From Candidatus Saccharibacteria bacterium CG_4_10_14_0_2_um_filter_52_9 (GTDB lineage Bacteria; Actinomycetota; Acidimicrobiia; Acidimicrobiales; RAAP-2), in the NCBI GenBank assembly GCA_903970515.1, contig CAJCJA010000022.1, positions 86,983-150,982 on the forward strand: DNA of 64,000 bases. The letters are read 5' to 3'. This document shows, in pieces, positions 7,733 through 15,609 of the stretch. The first letter of the stretch is position 1; each line of letters begins with the position of its first letter. A program made the translations under genes and the position numbers. The notes below the pieces were generated by a model that had not been told where the DNA came from, did not search any database, and saw nothing but the letters and a program-made list of their open reading frames with translations.

Positions 7733-8650
7733 TTACGACAGTGGCGGAAGGACGGCTTCTATTGCACCGGCAATGGCGAGGTAACCGGCATCATTCGGAT
7801 GAACATTCGGACCGTAGGGAGCCAGCGCGCACATCCAGGTCAACTCGCACACTTCGAGGGACCTCACCTTCGTCGCAACATTCTTTTGCACTTTCGCGGA
7901 GTTGGTGTCGTTGAGGGAGAATGCGGCGGCGACGTCGGCGATCGGAACGTGCAGTGACGAATACACGTTGTGCAATATCTGATTGAGCTGCCTTACCATC
8001 GAAAGGCTCGCATTCGCAATCTTCGGACCACTACCGCCTTCGAGCGAGTCGGCGAGATAGGGATCGTCGTGATTGAGACCGACGAAGATGACATTCGGTC
8101 CCGCGACGGCCTTTAGCGAAGTGACAATTGATGTCAGTTGATTGCTCACGACCATCGTCTGCTGATTGAGGCAAATTGGAAACGTCGACAAGTGGGCGAG
8201 GCACGCCTTCACGTTGTTGAACCCTAGGTCAATGGTCACCAATCCTGACTCGTCTTGATGAGCCTTAAGGAAGTCAATGGCTTCGTTGAGCTGGCTGTCG
8301 GGGGACGAGTAACAGGAATCGTCGCCGTAGAGCATTGTTGTCGTCGTCTCGCCCGGGCAGCCAATCTCGTGCAAATCCAACGAGACGCCCAACGTTGTTT
8401 CATCGGCGACGATGTCGTTGGTGTAGCCATCATCGGTGCGCTCGCCATTGGGAACACTCGCGGTGGGCTGGACGCCTACGGATTCCGAACCCCCAATGGC
8501 GAGGTAAAACCCCGACGAAAAGGTTGACGCGGAAGCAATTGAAGAGAAGGAGGAGAGGGCGCCAACGAGCGTGATTGCGCACAAGAGGGCAGTCGCGCCG
8601 CGAAAGAGCGCACGGCGCCGCGCGCGAACTAGCGCAATCTTCATTGTCAT
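7733..8650 (-). CDS. Secreted SGNH/GDSL-hydrolase-like protein (paralog B)
   Basis: A protein of 305 residues with a classical signal peptide (basic start, hydrophobic run, SIASAS cleavage region). It is clearly paralogous to the gene at 1846: shared blocks are SGFYL-IG-S-S-G-QP, the NDIV segment, CPGET, the repeat of GLVTIDLGFNNV, and YGP--HPN-AGY at the end. Block I here is LAIGGSESVG, again lacking the Asp of GDS, and block V is NVHPNDAGY, also without the usual DxxH acid. The ATG at 8650 is preceded by GGGGAA. Likely an exported hydrolase or a sugar- or lipid-binding derivative. With paralog A it brackets the ComA-family operon. Confidence 0.68.
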   Translation of the reverse strand: MTMKIALVRARRRALFRGATALLCAITLVGALSSFSSIASASTFSSGFYLAIGGSESVGVQPTASVPNGERTDDGYTNDIVADETTLGVSLDLHEIGCPGETTTTMLYGDDSCYSSPDSQLNEAIDFLKAHQDESGLVTIDLGFNNVKACLAHLSTFPICLNQQTMVVSNQLTSIVTSLKAVAGPNVIFVGLNHDDPYLADSLEGGSGPKIANASLSMVRQLNQILHNVYSSLHVPIADVAAAFSLNDTNSAKVQKNVATKVRSLEVCELTWMCALAPYGPNVHPNDAGYLAIAGAIEAVLPPLS

Positions 8651-9024
8651 TTGCGAAATTCCCCTATGTACAACAACGCGCTCCCAAGCAGGACGTCGCT
8701 GCGTCGCCAAACCCATTTTTCCATCGAAGTAGTCGATGAGAACTAAGAGTGAAGCAACCGCGAGTTTAGTCGAACTTCGTAGGTTTCGGGCGAGGGTACT
8801 GCGTGCGAGATATGTCCTCTTCGCCTCGACGGCTCACTCGTTGCACCAGCATTGCGAAGTTAATGCGGCAGCAGGCGGTGACATATTGTCACTCGGACGT
8901 TTTTCCATGCGCGGTCGAACTCTCGACACTGTGACGACGTTTTCGAATTACTCCTCGACGAAGTGCACGTGACGTATTTTATTTACACAGCAGAAACAGC
9001 GCACTTTCGTCTACCCTTCAATTC
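8651..9024. other. Divergent intergenic region
   Basis: About 370 bases between two divergently transcribed genes, the SGNH-like protein on the minus strand and the phosphoribosyltransferase on the plus strand. It should hold both promoters. Short open frames here look non-coding. I find no convincing dyad, riboswitch or RNA gene. Confidence 0.4.
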
Positions 9025-9513
9025 ATGAGTCAGCGTGAAATCATGACGTATGAGGATTTTGGACGTGCCACGAGGGAACTCGCGCAACGAATCTGTGACT
9101 CGGGATTCGCGCCCGACATCGTGCTTTCAATCGCCCGAGGCGGATTTTTCTTGGGTGCGGGTCTCGGGTACGCCCTTGGTGTGAAGAACGCCTTCATGAT
9201 GAGTGTCGAGTACTACACCGGAATCGATGAACGTCTCGAGATGCCAATCGTGCTGCCGCCGGTGCCCAACAAAATTGACTTATCGGGAGCCATCGTCCTC
9301 GTCGCTGATGACGTTGCCGATTCGGGCCACACGTTAAAGATGGTGATGGATTTCTGCGCTGAATCGGTGCGCGACGTCCGCTCAGTGGTCTTGTACGAAA
9401 AACCCCAGTCGGTCATCACGCCGGATTACTCGTGGAAGAAGACCGATCAATGGATCGATTTCCCATGGTCCAGTGAGGGTCCGGTGACTGCTAACGCTGC
9501 GCTGGCGCATTGA
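9025..9513 (+). CDS. Purine phosphoribosyltransferase (xanthine/hypoxanthine type)
   Basis: A protein of 162 residues of the type I PRTase fold. It has the PRPP-binding loop IVLVADDVADSGHTLKMV, preceded by the strand DIVLSIARGGFFLGAGL that forms the PPi loop, and the C-terminal base-recognition part KKTDQWIDFPWSSEG. This pattern is typical of xanthine/guanine/hypoxanthine transferases of actinobacteria and archaea. It converts a purine base plus PRPP into the nucleoside monophosphate. It lies 71 bases upstream of guanine deaminase on the same strand: deamination of guanine yields xanthine, which this enzyme could recapture. Base preference cannot be fixed from sequence. Confidence 0.82.
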   Translation: MSQREIMTYEDFGRATRELAQRICDSGFAPDIVLSIARGGFFLGAGLGYALGVKNAFMMSVEYYTGIDERLEMPIVLPPVPNKIDLSGAIVLVADDVADSGHTLKMVMDFCAESVRDVRSVVLYEKPQSVITPDYSWKKTDQWIDFPWSSEGPVTANAALAH

Positions 9514-9584
9514 ACAACTTTGCGACCTAGGCGAATGCTCTGGCGACTGAAGCCAGTCGCGATTTCCGTCAAGGGGAGCGACAC

Positions 9585-10919
9585 GTGAGTCTCGTCCCTC
9601 ATCGAATCGCGTTACGGGGACACGTCGTGAGTTGTCGACTCGATCCGCGATTATTCCCATCGAACGAGGCAGTCATCGACATCGACGATGGGCTGGTCGT
9701 CGTTGAAGACGGTGTCATTGCGGCGGTTGGCCCGTACGACTCAACTCGATTGTCAGTCGATTCGACGACGCACGTTGCGCACTATCCCGGATCCCTGATT
9801 TCGCCCGGTTTTGTTGATGCGCACGTCCATTACGCCCAAACCCCCATGATCGCGTCGCACGGCACGACGTTGCTCGACTGGCTGACGAGGTACACGTTTC
9901 CGAACGAGGAGCGCTTTTCAGATGTCGCATACGCCCGAGGTGTCGCTAAGTTCTTCTTCGACGAATTACTTCGAAACGGCACGACGAGTGTGCTCGCCTT
10001 CTGCACGGTCTTTCGAGAATCGACGGACGCGTTCTTCGAAGAAGCTTCGCGGCGCAACATGCGCGTTATCGGCGGGAAAGTACTGATGGACCGCAATGCG
10101 CCACCGACTTTGAGCGACACGGTGCAGTCGGGTTACGACGACTCCAAGGCCCTCATCGAGCGATGGCACGGCAAGGGTCGCCTTCGCTACGCCATCACAC
10201 CGCGTTTTGCCCCGACGAGTAGTGAAGGACAGTTGCGCTCGGCGGCGACGTTGTGGCGCGAGTTTCCGACCTGCGTGGTGCATTCGCACGTCTCGGAGAA
10301 CCTTGATGAGGTCAATTGGGTCCGTACGTTGTTCCCACATCGCTCGGGTTACCTCGACGTCTATGACGACGCCGGCCTTCTCGGGCGTGGGTCAGTTCTC
10401 GCGCACGGCGTGCACCTGACGAGTGACGAACTTGACCGCGTCGCCGAGACCTCGACGTCGCTCGCTCACTGTCCCACGTCCAACACCTTTCTTGGCAGCG
10501 GACTGTTTTCCTTCGACCGGGTCAACGCTGCGCGCCAACACATCGACGTCGGTTTAGGTACCGACATCGGCGCCGGCACGAGCTTCTCGCTTCTTGCCAC
10601 CATGGCGGAGGCGTACAAAGTAGCCGCGTTGACGGAGTCGAGCATGGACGCCTATGAGCTCTTCTACTTGGCAACGCTCGGCGGGGCCCGCGCACTCGGC
10701 ATTGGGGAGTTCGTTGGCTCGCTCGAAGTTGGGAAGGAGGCGGACTTCGTGGTGCTTGATCCGCGTTCGAGTCCTTTGCTCGCGTATCGCTCCGAGCGTG
10801 TGTCGTCGACCGAGGAACAACTCTTTGTGCTCGCCATGATGGGCGACTATCGATCGGTGGCGGCGACGTATATCGCGGGGGAGCTCTCGTACGAGCGCAG
10901 TGTCGCATCGAGCGAGTGA
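9585..10919 (+). CDS. guaD: Guanine deaminase
   Basis: A protein of 444 residues of the amidohydrolase superfamily, matching guanine deaminases along its length. It has the metal site PGFVDAHVHYAQTPM, the family-specific segment LLDWLTRYTFPNEERF, His in VVHSHVSEN, His in LAHGVHL, the substrate loop LAHCPTSNTFLGSG, and the metal Asp in GLGTDIGAGTSFS. It hydrolyses guanine to xanthine and ammonia with one Zn. The GTG start follows GGGGAG at a good distance. The phosphoribosyltransferase directly upstream makes a purine-salvage pair. Related 8-oxoguanine or S-triazine deaminases are possible, but the TFPNEERF block favours guanine. Confidence 0.85.
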   Translation: MSLVPHRIALRGHVVSCRLDPRLFPSNEAVIDIDDGLVVVEDGVIAAVGPYDSTRLSVDSTTHVAHYPGSLISPGFVDAHVHYAQTPMIASHGTTLLDWLTRYTFPNEERFSDVAYARGVAKFFFDELLRNGTTSVLAFCTVFRESTDAFFEEASRRNMRVIGGKVLMDRNAPPTLSDTVQSGYDDSKALIERWHGKGRLRYAITPRFAPTSSEGQLRSAATLWREFPTCVVHSHVSENLDEVNWVRTLFPHRSGYLDVYDDAGLLGRGSVLAHGVHLTSDELDRVAETSTSLAHCPTSNTFLGSGLFSFDRVNAARQHIDVGLGTDIGAGTSFSLLATMAEAYKVAALTESSMDAYELFYLATLGGARALGIGEFVGSLEVGKEADFVVLDPRSSPLLAYRSERVSSTEEQLFVLAMMGDYRSVAATYIAGELSYERSVASSE

Positions 10920-11078
10920 CAGCGCCAGCGTGCGGCGTTCTCGCCGATTGACGAGCGAAGTCTTGAGTCACCACCCCTGAGGTAGAGTCGGCCCAGCGTG
11001 AATCGGTTCGTGGTTGAAGCAATGTGTCGAGCACGTTGGTGAGGAGACGGTGGTCGTGCCAGTGACGAGGGACCAGCA

Positions 11079-12083
11079 GTGAATTACCTCTCTCAGCACT
11101 GGGGCTATCCATGGATTGGTGCGTTGTTTCTCGTTATCGCCTTGATCCACGAAAAGGGTCTCCGGTCGATGAATCGACGCTCCACGAAGGAGCACGCGCG
11201 GCGGCGTCGACGACGGATGTGGTTCACCTACGCGGGACTCGTGGTCGCGGCCCTCAGCGTGGTATCGCCGTTGCAATTTTGGGCCATGGAGTACTTCTGG
11301 GTTCACATGCTCCAACACGTCTCGGTGATGCTCGCGGCTCCCGCCCTCTACATTGCGGGCGCCCCGTTTCTTCCCCTGCTCCACTCCGTACCGGTAAAGG
11401 GGCGTCGTCGAATCCTGCGACGCGTCTTTGCTCCGGGTCGGCGATCGATCTATCGACAAGTGGGTGCATTCCTGCTCTCGCCAATCGTCGCCGTGGGATT
11501 TTTCAACCTGATCATGGTGTTGTGGATGATCCCCAGTCTGTTCAATCCTGTAATGGACAGCACCAGATTGCACATCGGTCTGATGTTGACCACCTTCTTC
11601 TTGTCGGGAGTGTTGTTCTGGCTGCAGATCATCCCCTCCAAACCATTTCGCCCAAAACTCTCGCCCTTCGGCCAGGTGGGAGCGCTGCTCTTCACCAATC
11701 TCGTAATGACCATCATCGCGCTGATCCTCAGTTTCTTTACGTCAGTGCCCTGGTACAGCTTTGGAGCGGCGATGAAAGGAATGGCCAGCATGGTGATGGG
11801 CGGTGCGATGCCCACCATCACCTTGAGCCGACTCGCCGACCAGCAAATCGGCGCCGCGATCCTGTGGGTTTGTGGGGACTTTTGGTGCTACCCCTCGCTC
11901 GTCACCGCGCTGCGAAGGGCGATGAGTGACGCGAAACGCGACGTACCCGAACAACAAGATTCCTTCTCACGATTACTGCGTTCGCATCGCAACATGAGTG
12001 TCGAAGAGTTCCAAGCGGCGCGATCAGCGAATGCGGTGACTGCGGCACTTGCCGCAATCGAATTCGACGACGATAAGAAATAA
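11079..12083 (+). CDS. Cytochrome c oxidase assembly protein, Caa3-type CtaG family (copy 1)
   Basis: A protein of 334 residues with about seven transmembrane helices. It shows the CtaG_caa3 hallmark VHMLQHVSVMLAAP (His76 and His80) in the third helix, further His/Met-rich loops such as KGMASMVMGGAMPT, and a charged cytoplasmic tail. The family is needed for the CuA/CuB centres of caa3 oxidases and probably handles copper at the membrane. GTG start. The next gene carries a Sco copper-chaperone domain, so the pair is likely one copper-delivery unit. A second, divergent copy lies at 49.1-49.9 kb. Confidence 0.8.
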   Translation: MNYLSQHWGYPWIGALFLVIALIHEKGLRSMNRRSTKEHARRRRRRMWFTYAGLVVAALSVVSPLQFWAMEYFWVHMLQHVSVMLAAPALYIAGAPFLPLLHSVPVKGRRRILRRVFAPGRRSIYRQVGAFLLSPIVAVGFFNLIMVLWMIPSLFNPVMDSTRLHIGLMLTTFFLSGVLFWLQIIPSKPFRPKLSPFGQVGALLFTNLVMTIIALILSFFTSVPWYSFGAAMKGMASMVMGGAMPTITLSRLADQQIGAAILWVCGDFWCYPSLVTALRRAMSDAKRDVPEQQDSFSRLLRSHRNMSVEEFQAARSANAVTAALAAIEFDDDKK

Positions 12084-12247
12084 ATAAGACGCGACCATCT
12101 CGTTGTGGCGGCGATGCAATCACATCGCGGATAGGCAAATTGATTCGATTTCTCTCGAAGCCACGCGATCTTCACGAGGTGCCCGCACAGGAGCTCACTC
12201 AAAATTCGCGTAGTAACCTTGCAGCATCATGGTGAGGAACTAGTCCT

Positions 12248-13987
12248 ATGGGAGGAATGACCGAGCGGTCAATTGACTTAGAGAACTACCTCGTCGTCAA
12301 CTTGTTCAAACATTCTCTCTTTTCGACGGACATCATTTGGATTTGCATCGTCGCGTTCGTTCTCCTCGTGGGACTGATCGCCACGAAGAAGATATTCACC
12401 TTCAACATGCTCGACGCCGAAGGGGCGGAGCCGCGCGCGCGTACGTACCTGCGCTGGGGATTCGGAGCCATTTGGTTAGTGGACGGAATTCTTCAGTTTC
12501 AGTACTCGATGCCGCTCGGTCTTGGTAACAATGTCGTGCGACCGGCGGCCGCAGGGACGCCTTCGTGGCTTCACTCTTTGATGATCCACGGCGTCAATCT
12601 GTGGAACAATCATCCGATCTCCCTCGCCGCGGGTGTGGCGTGGTTCCAGGTAGGTCTCGGCCTCGCGCTACTTGTCTCCAAGGGGAAAACGGGGCGATGG
12701 GCCGCAGGGCTCTCAGTATTCTGGGCCGCGGGAATTTGGCTCATTGGCAATGGCGCAGGTGGCATCTTCGCGAGCGGTGCGACGATTCTGTTCGGTTGGC
12801 CCGGCGCCACCCTCATCTACGCGGTGGCGGGGTGTTGGCTCGCCGCTGATCCAAGGCGCTTTCATCATGGTTTCTCGTCGTTCACGTTGCGATTCTCTTC
12901 CTTGTTGTTGCTGATCGCCGTCATCTTCCAGAGCCTTCCCGCGGCGGGTTTCTGGCACGGCGGCAATACCAATGCGCTCACCCTCATGACTCGTTCGATG
13001 ACCAGCGTCGCGCAGCCGCACACGCTCGCTTGGGTGGTTCGCCAGGGCGGCACGATCAGCGGACGCCTGGGTGGTGGGTTCAACGTGATCGTCATCCTTT
13101 GGCTGCTGATAACGGGCGTCGCTCTCTGGCGATCGGTGAAGGCTCGAACGAACTGGCCGGTGTACTCGTTCGCGATTGGCTGCATGATCCTTTGGGTCGT
13201 CGCTCAAGACACCGCGTTGTTCGGTGGGATATCGACGGACTTCAACTCTCTCTTGCCAATGGCGGTGCTCGGCTTGTGCGCGTTGCCGCGACTGGAAGCG
13301 GCGTCCCCGGTGAGGTCACGTCTTCGACCGGAGATGACCAGTGGCGTCAGCGCCGTCGTGGCGACGTTCGCGACTGCGATGCTGGTCACGACCATTGTTT
13401 CCATGATCGTGACCGTTACGATTGCCAAGACCGAGAACACGTTCTTTCTGGCCGGCAACGGGGCGGCGTCGCCCCTCAACACGACCGCGCCTCGATTCAC
13501 TCTTACCGATCAATTTGATCAGCCCTACTCGTTGGGCGAGCATCGCGGCTACGTCACGCTCATCACGTTCCTTGATCCGGTGTGTTGGACGGACTGCCCG
13601 TTGCTCGCCAATCAAGTGGCTCAGGTACGCGCGGATCTCGCGTCGAACGCCAAACTCGATGTCGTCGCGGTCGCGGCCGATCCCTATCACGAGACATTGG
13701 GCAACCTACGTCACTTCATCGCCATTCATCATTTGGGGAACGTCAAGGATTTCTATTTCGTCACCGGTACGAGAACGCAGACGAGCAAGGTGTGGGCGGA
13801 TTATGGCATCGGTGTCACGATGACGCCGACCGACGCCATGAGCATTCACGACGACTACATGTTCATTGATTCCGCGAAGGGGAAGTTGAAGTGGGTCATC
13901 CCCGATGACCCACCCGACGCGGCGTCGCTCAATTCCTCCTCGGTCGCTGAGATTTTGTCGTTGCTCGCAACGCAGGGACTGCACTAA
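12248..13987 (+). CDS. Polytopic membrane protein fused to a Sco/SenC copper-chaperone domain
   Basis: A protein of 579 residues. About residues 1-400 hold nine or ten hydrophobic helices, with RWGFGAIWLVDGILQFQ near residue 75. A last helix then anchors a C-terminal extracytoplasmic thioredoxin-like Sco domain (about 410-575). This domain keeps the copper site: C446xxxC450P in DPVCWTDCPLL and His534 in SIHDDYMFID, the position of the third ligand in Sco1. Sco proteins deliver Cu to, or reduce the CuA site of, cytochrome oxidase. Fusion to a large membrane module is unusual; Sco is normally a short, single-helix protein. It lies 164 bases after ctaG copy 1 and overlaps the next gene by one base (TAATG). 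Confidence 0.8.
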   Translation: MGGMTERSIDLENYLVVNLFKHSLFSTDIIWICIVAFVLLVGLIATKKIFTFNMLDAEGAEPRARTYLRWGFGAIWLVDGILQFQYSMPLGLGNNVVRPAAAGTPSWLHSLMIHGVNLWNNHPISLAAGVAWFQVGLGLALLVSKGKTGRWAAGLSVFWAAGIWLIGNGAGGIFASGATILFGWPGATLIYAVAGCWLAADPRRFHHGFSSFTLRFSSLLLLIAVIFQSLPAAGFWHGGNTNALTLMTRSMTSVAQPHTLAWVVRQGGTISGRLGGGFNVIVILWLLITGVALWRSVKARTNWPVYSFAIGCMILWVVAQDTALFGGISTDFNSLLPMAVLGLCALPRLEAASPVRSRLRPEMTSGVSAVVATFATAMLVTTIVSMIVTVTIAKTENTFFLAGNGAASPLNTTAPRFTLTDQFDQPYSLGEHRGYVTLITFLDPVCWTDCPLLANQVAQVRADLASNAKLDVVAVAADPYHETLGNLRHFIAIHHLGNVKDFYFVTGTRTQTSKVWADYGIGVTMTPTDAMSIHDDYMFIDSAKGKLKWVIPDDPPDAASLNSSSVAEILSLLATQGLH

Positions 13988-14367
13988 TGCGCCAACGCAT
14001 TGTCGCCACCATCACACTGGTTGCTGGCGGACTCGCGCTCAGTGCGTGCGGGTCTCCATCGGCGAGTTCACACTTCGTGCCGTCGAAGAACTGTTCGGTG
14101 ACGGTCACCAATTACGACTTGGCGGGGTGCAACCTTTCGCACCGAAACTTGAGCCACGACGATCTTCAGTCCGACGACTTCGAGAACGCGAATCTCTCGG
14201 GCGCCAATCTTGACTTCGCCAACCTTCAAGGGGCGAACGTGAAGGGCGCCAAACTCAAAGGGGTCAAGACCAACGCCTTGACCATTTGCGTGAACGCGGA
14301 GTCCGGTCCCTGCACCAACGCTGGACTCAATTCAGCGAGTAATGCCGACGAATCGCAGGGCGACTGA
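13987..14367 (+). CDS. Pentapeptide-repeat lipoprotein
   Basis: A protein of 126 residues. The signal peptide ends in a lipobox (LALSAC, Cys20), followed by four or more degenerate A(N/D)LXX pentapeptides between residues 46 and 90, for example ANLSGANLDFANLQGANVKG, then a short tail with two cysteines. Such quadrilateral beta-helices act as binding scaffolds; the function here is not known. The start codon overlaps the Sco-fusion stop, so it is co-translated with the copper-assembly set and may attach to the outer face of the same complex. Confidence 0.75.
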   Translation: MRQRIVATITLVAGGLALSACGSPSASSHFVPSKNCSVTVTNYDLAGCNLSHRNLSHDDLQSDDFENANLSGANLDFANLQGANVKGAKLKGVKTNALTICVNAESGPCTNAGLNSASNADESQGD

Positions 14368-14413
14368 TCGACTGGTGAGGGCGACAGCTACAGCAACTCC
14401 GATGAAGTCGCCA

Positions 14414-15505
14414 TCAAATGCCGGGCACGGTGGTGGTCGTCGTTGACGTCGTGGTCGTCGTGGTCGTCGTCGGCACGACGTCTGAGGCGGAGCCCGTCCA
14501 CACGACGGTCCTTACTCCCAGGGAGTTCTCCACGGACATCGACGATCGCAATGTCTTCATGAGGGCGAGGGCGTGTGCCCCGGCGACGTCGAGGCCGTTG
14601 GGTCCTTGTTGACTCAGCACCACTTCGTACGTCGGTACGACGATGCCGCCGAGGGTGACGTTGATGGCCATGGACACGCAGCCACCCGACGCCAGTGTGT
14701 AGCCCGACTTCACGCCCACCACGCCGTCGGTGCCGATGTAGGGGGTGTAGGAACCAAGTTCTCCCGCGACGGGCAGCTGCACCTTCGTGAGTGCGGCGAT
14801 TTGGTCGATGACCGGTTCACTCGTCATGAGGTCGACGGTAATTTTGGCGACATCCTGGGCCGTCGAGAGATCGCTCGGCGATATTCCCGTGAAGTCGGCG
14901 TAGTGCGTATGCGCGAGACCGAGACTGAGCGCGTCGGCGTTCATCGTCGCAATGAACGTTTTCTGGCTTAGACCGGTTAATTGCACGAGCAGAAGTGCGT
15001 AATCGCCAGCCGAGTGCACGAAGAGCCCTCGAAGAAGCGTCCCTTCACAGAGCACCTCGCCAAGTCGGATCTTGGCGGTTGACTCCTGGATCGAGAGGTT
15101 CTCGTGAAAGAACGCGACGTCGGCAGCGTTGACGACCGTGCACGGACCCTTCTGTGCATAGGTGATCGGGAATTGTTGCAGTACAACCCACGCGGTCATG
15201 AGCTTCGTCAAGCTCGCGATGGGAACGCGGGGTTGATTCGGGGATACCGCCTCGACCGAGAGCGACGGCACGACGACCGCCGCGCTGTCACCCGACGGCC
15301 ACGCAAACGTCGTCGTCGTGAGAGTCGTCGTCGTGCCCAACAAGGTGCTCGTGGTCGAGCTAGAGGTGTTAAGGGTCGTGCTTGTCGTTGTCGAGCTCGA
15401 ACCAGTGGCGCTCGAGTTGACGAGCAGGGTGCCCATGATGACGAGTGAGACCAATAACGCCAGCACACCTCGCACGGCAACGCGAGGGCGGTGAAGGACT
15501 CTCAT
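14414..15505 (-). CDS. D-alanyl-D-alanine carboxypeptidase (S11 family, DacA-like)
   Basis: A protein of 363 residues. After a signal anchor and a Ser/Thr-rich linker (residues 35-66) comes a penicillin-binding fold: SxxK in IASLTKLM, HSAGDY where the family usually has SxN (Asn replaced by Gly), and KSG in VGVKSGYT. It would trim the terminal D-Ala of peptidoglycan stem peptides outside the membrane. The C terminus ends in another Thr-rich run, encoded by repeated ACG/ACC codons around 14435-14470. The SAG variant occurs in some actinobacterial DacB-like enzymes; activity is likely but unproven. Confidence 0.8.
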   Translation of the reverse strand: MRVLHRPRVAVRGVLALLVSLVIMGTLLVNSSATGSSSTTTSTTLNTSSSTTSTLLGTTTTLTTTTFAWPSGDSAAVVVPSLSVEAVSPNQPRVPIASLTKLMTAWVVLQQFPITYAQKGPCTVVNAADVAFFHENLSIQESTAKIRLGEVLCEGTLLRGLFVHSAGDYALLLVQLTGLSQKTFIATMNADALSLGLAHTHYADFTGISPSDLSTAQDVAKITVDLMTSEPVIDQIAALTKVQLPVAGELGSYTPYIGTDGVVGVKSGYTLASGGCVSMAINVTLGGIVVPTYEVVLSQQGPNGLDVAGAHALALMKTLRSSMSVENSLGVRTVVWTGSASDVVPTTTTTTTTSTTTTTVPGI

Positions 15506-15609
15506 TTCACTCGAGATTAATACGTGAGTCGCCGCCCTACTTTGCGGCGGAATCGACGAACATTGTCGTCACCGACGGGAATCGCCCCGCGTTCCTCGAA
15601 GTGCGGTGT

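Noticed and set aside
8736..8972. Plus-strand frame of 78 codons in the gap before the phosphoribosyltransferase
   Set aside because: No family resemblance, no ribosome site, and it occupies the region that must hold two divergent promoters.
14431..14475. Possible CRISPR or tandem repeat array
   Set aside because: The repeats are in-frame Thr/Ser codons of the DD-carboxypeptidase tail. They have no spacer pattern and no cas genes are nearby.
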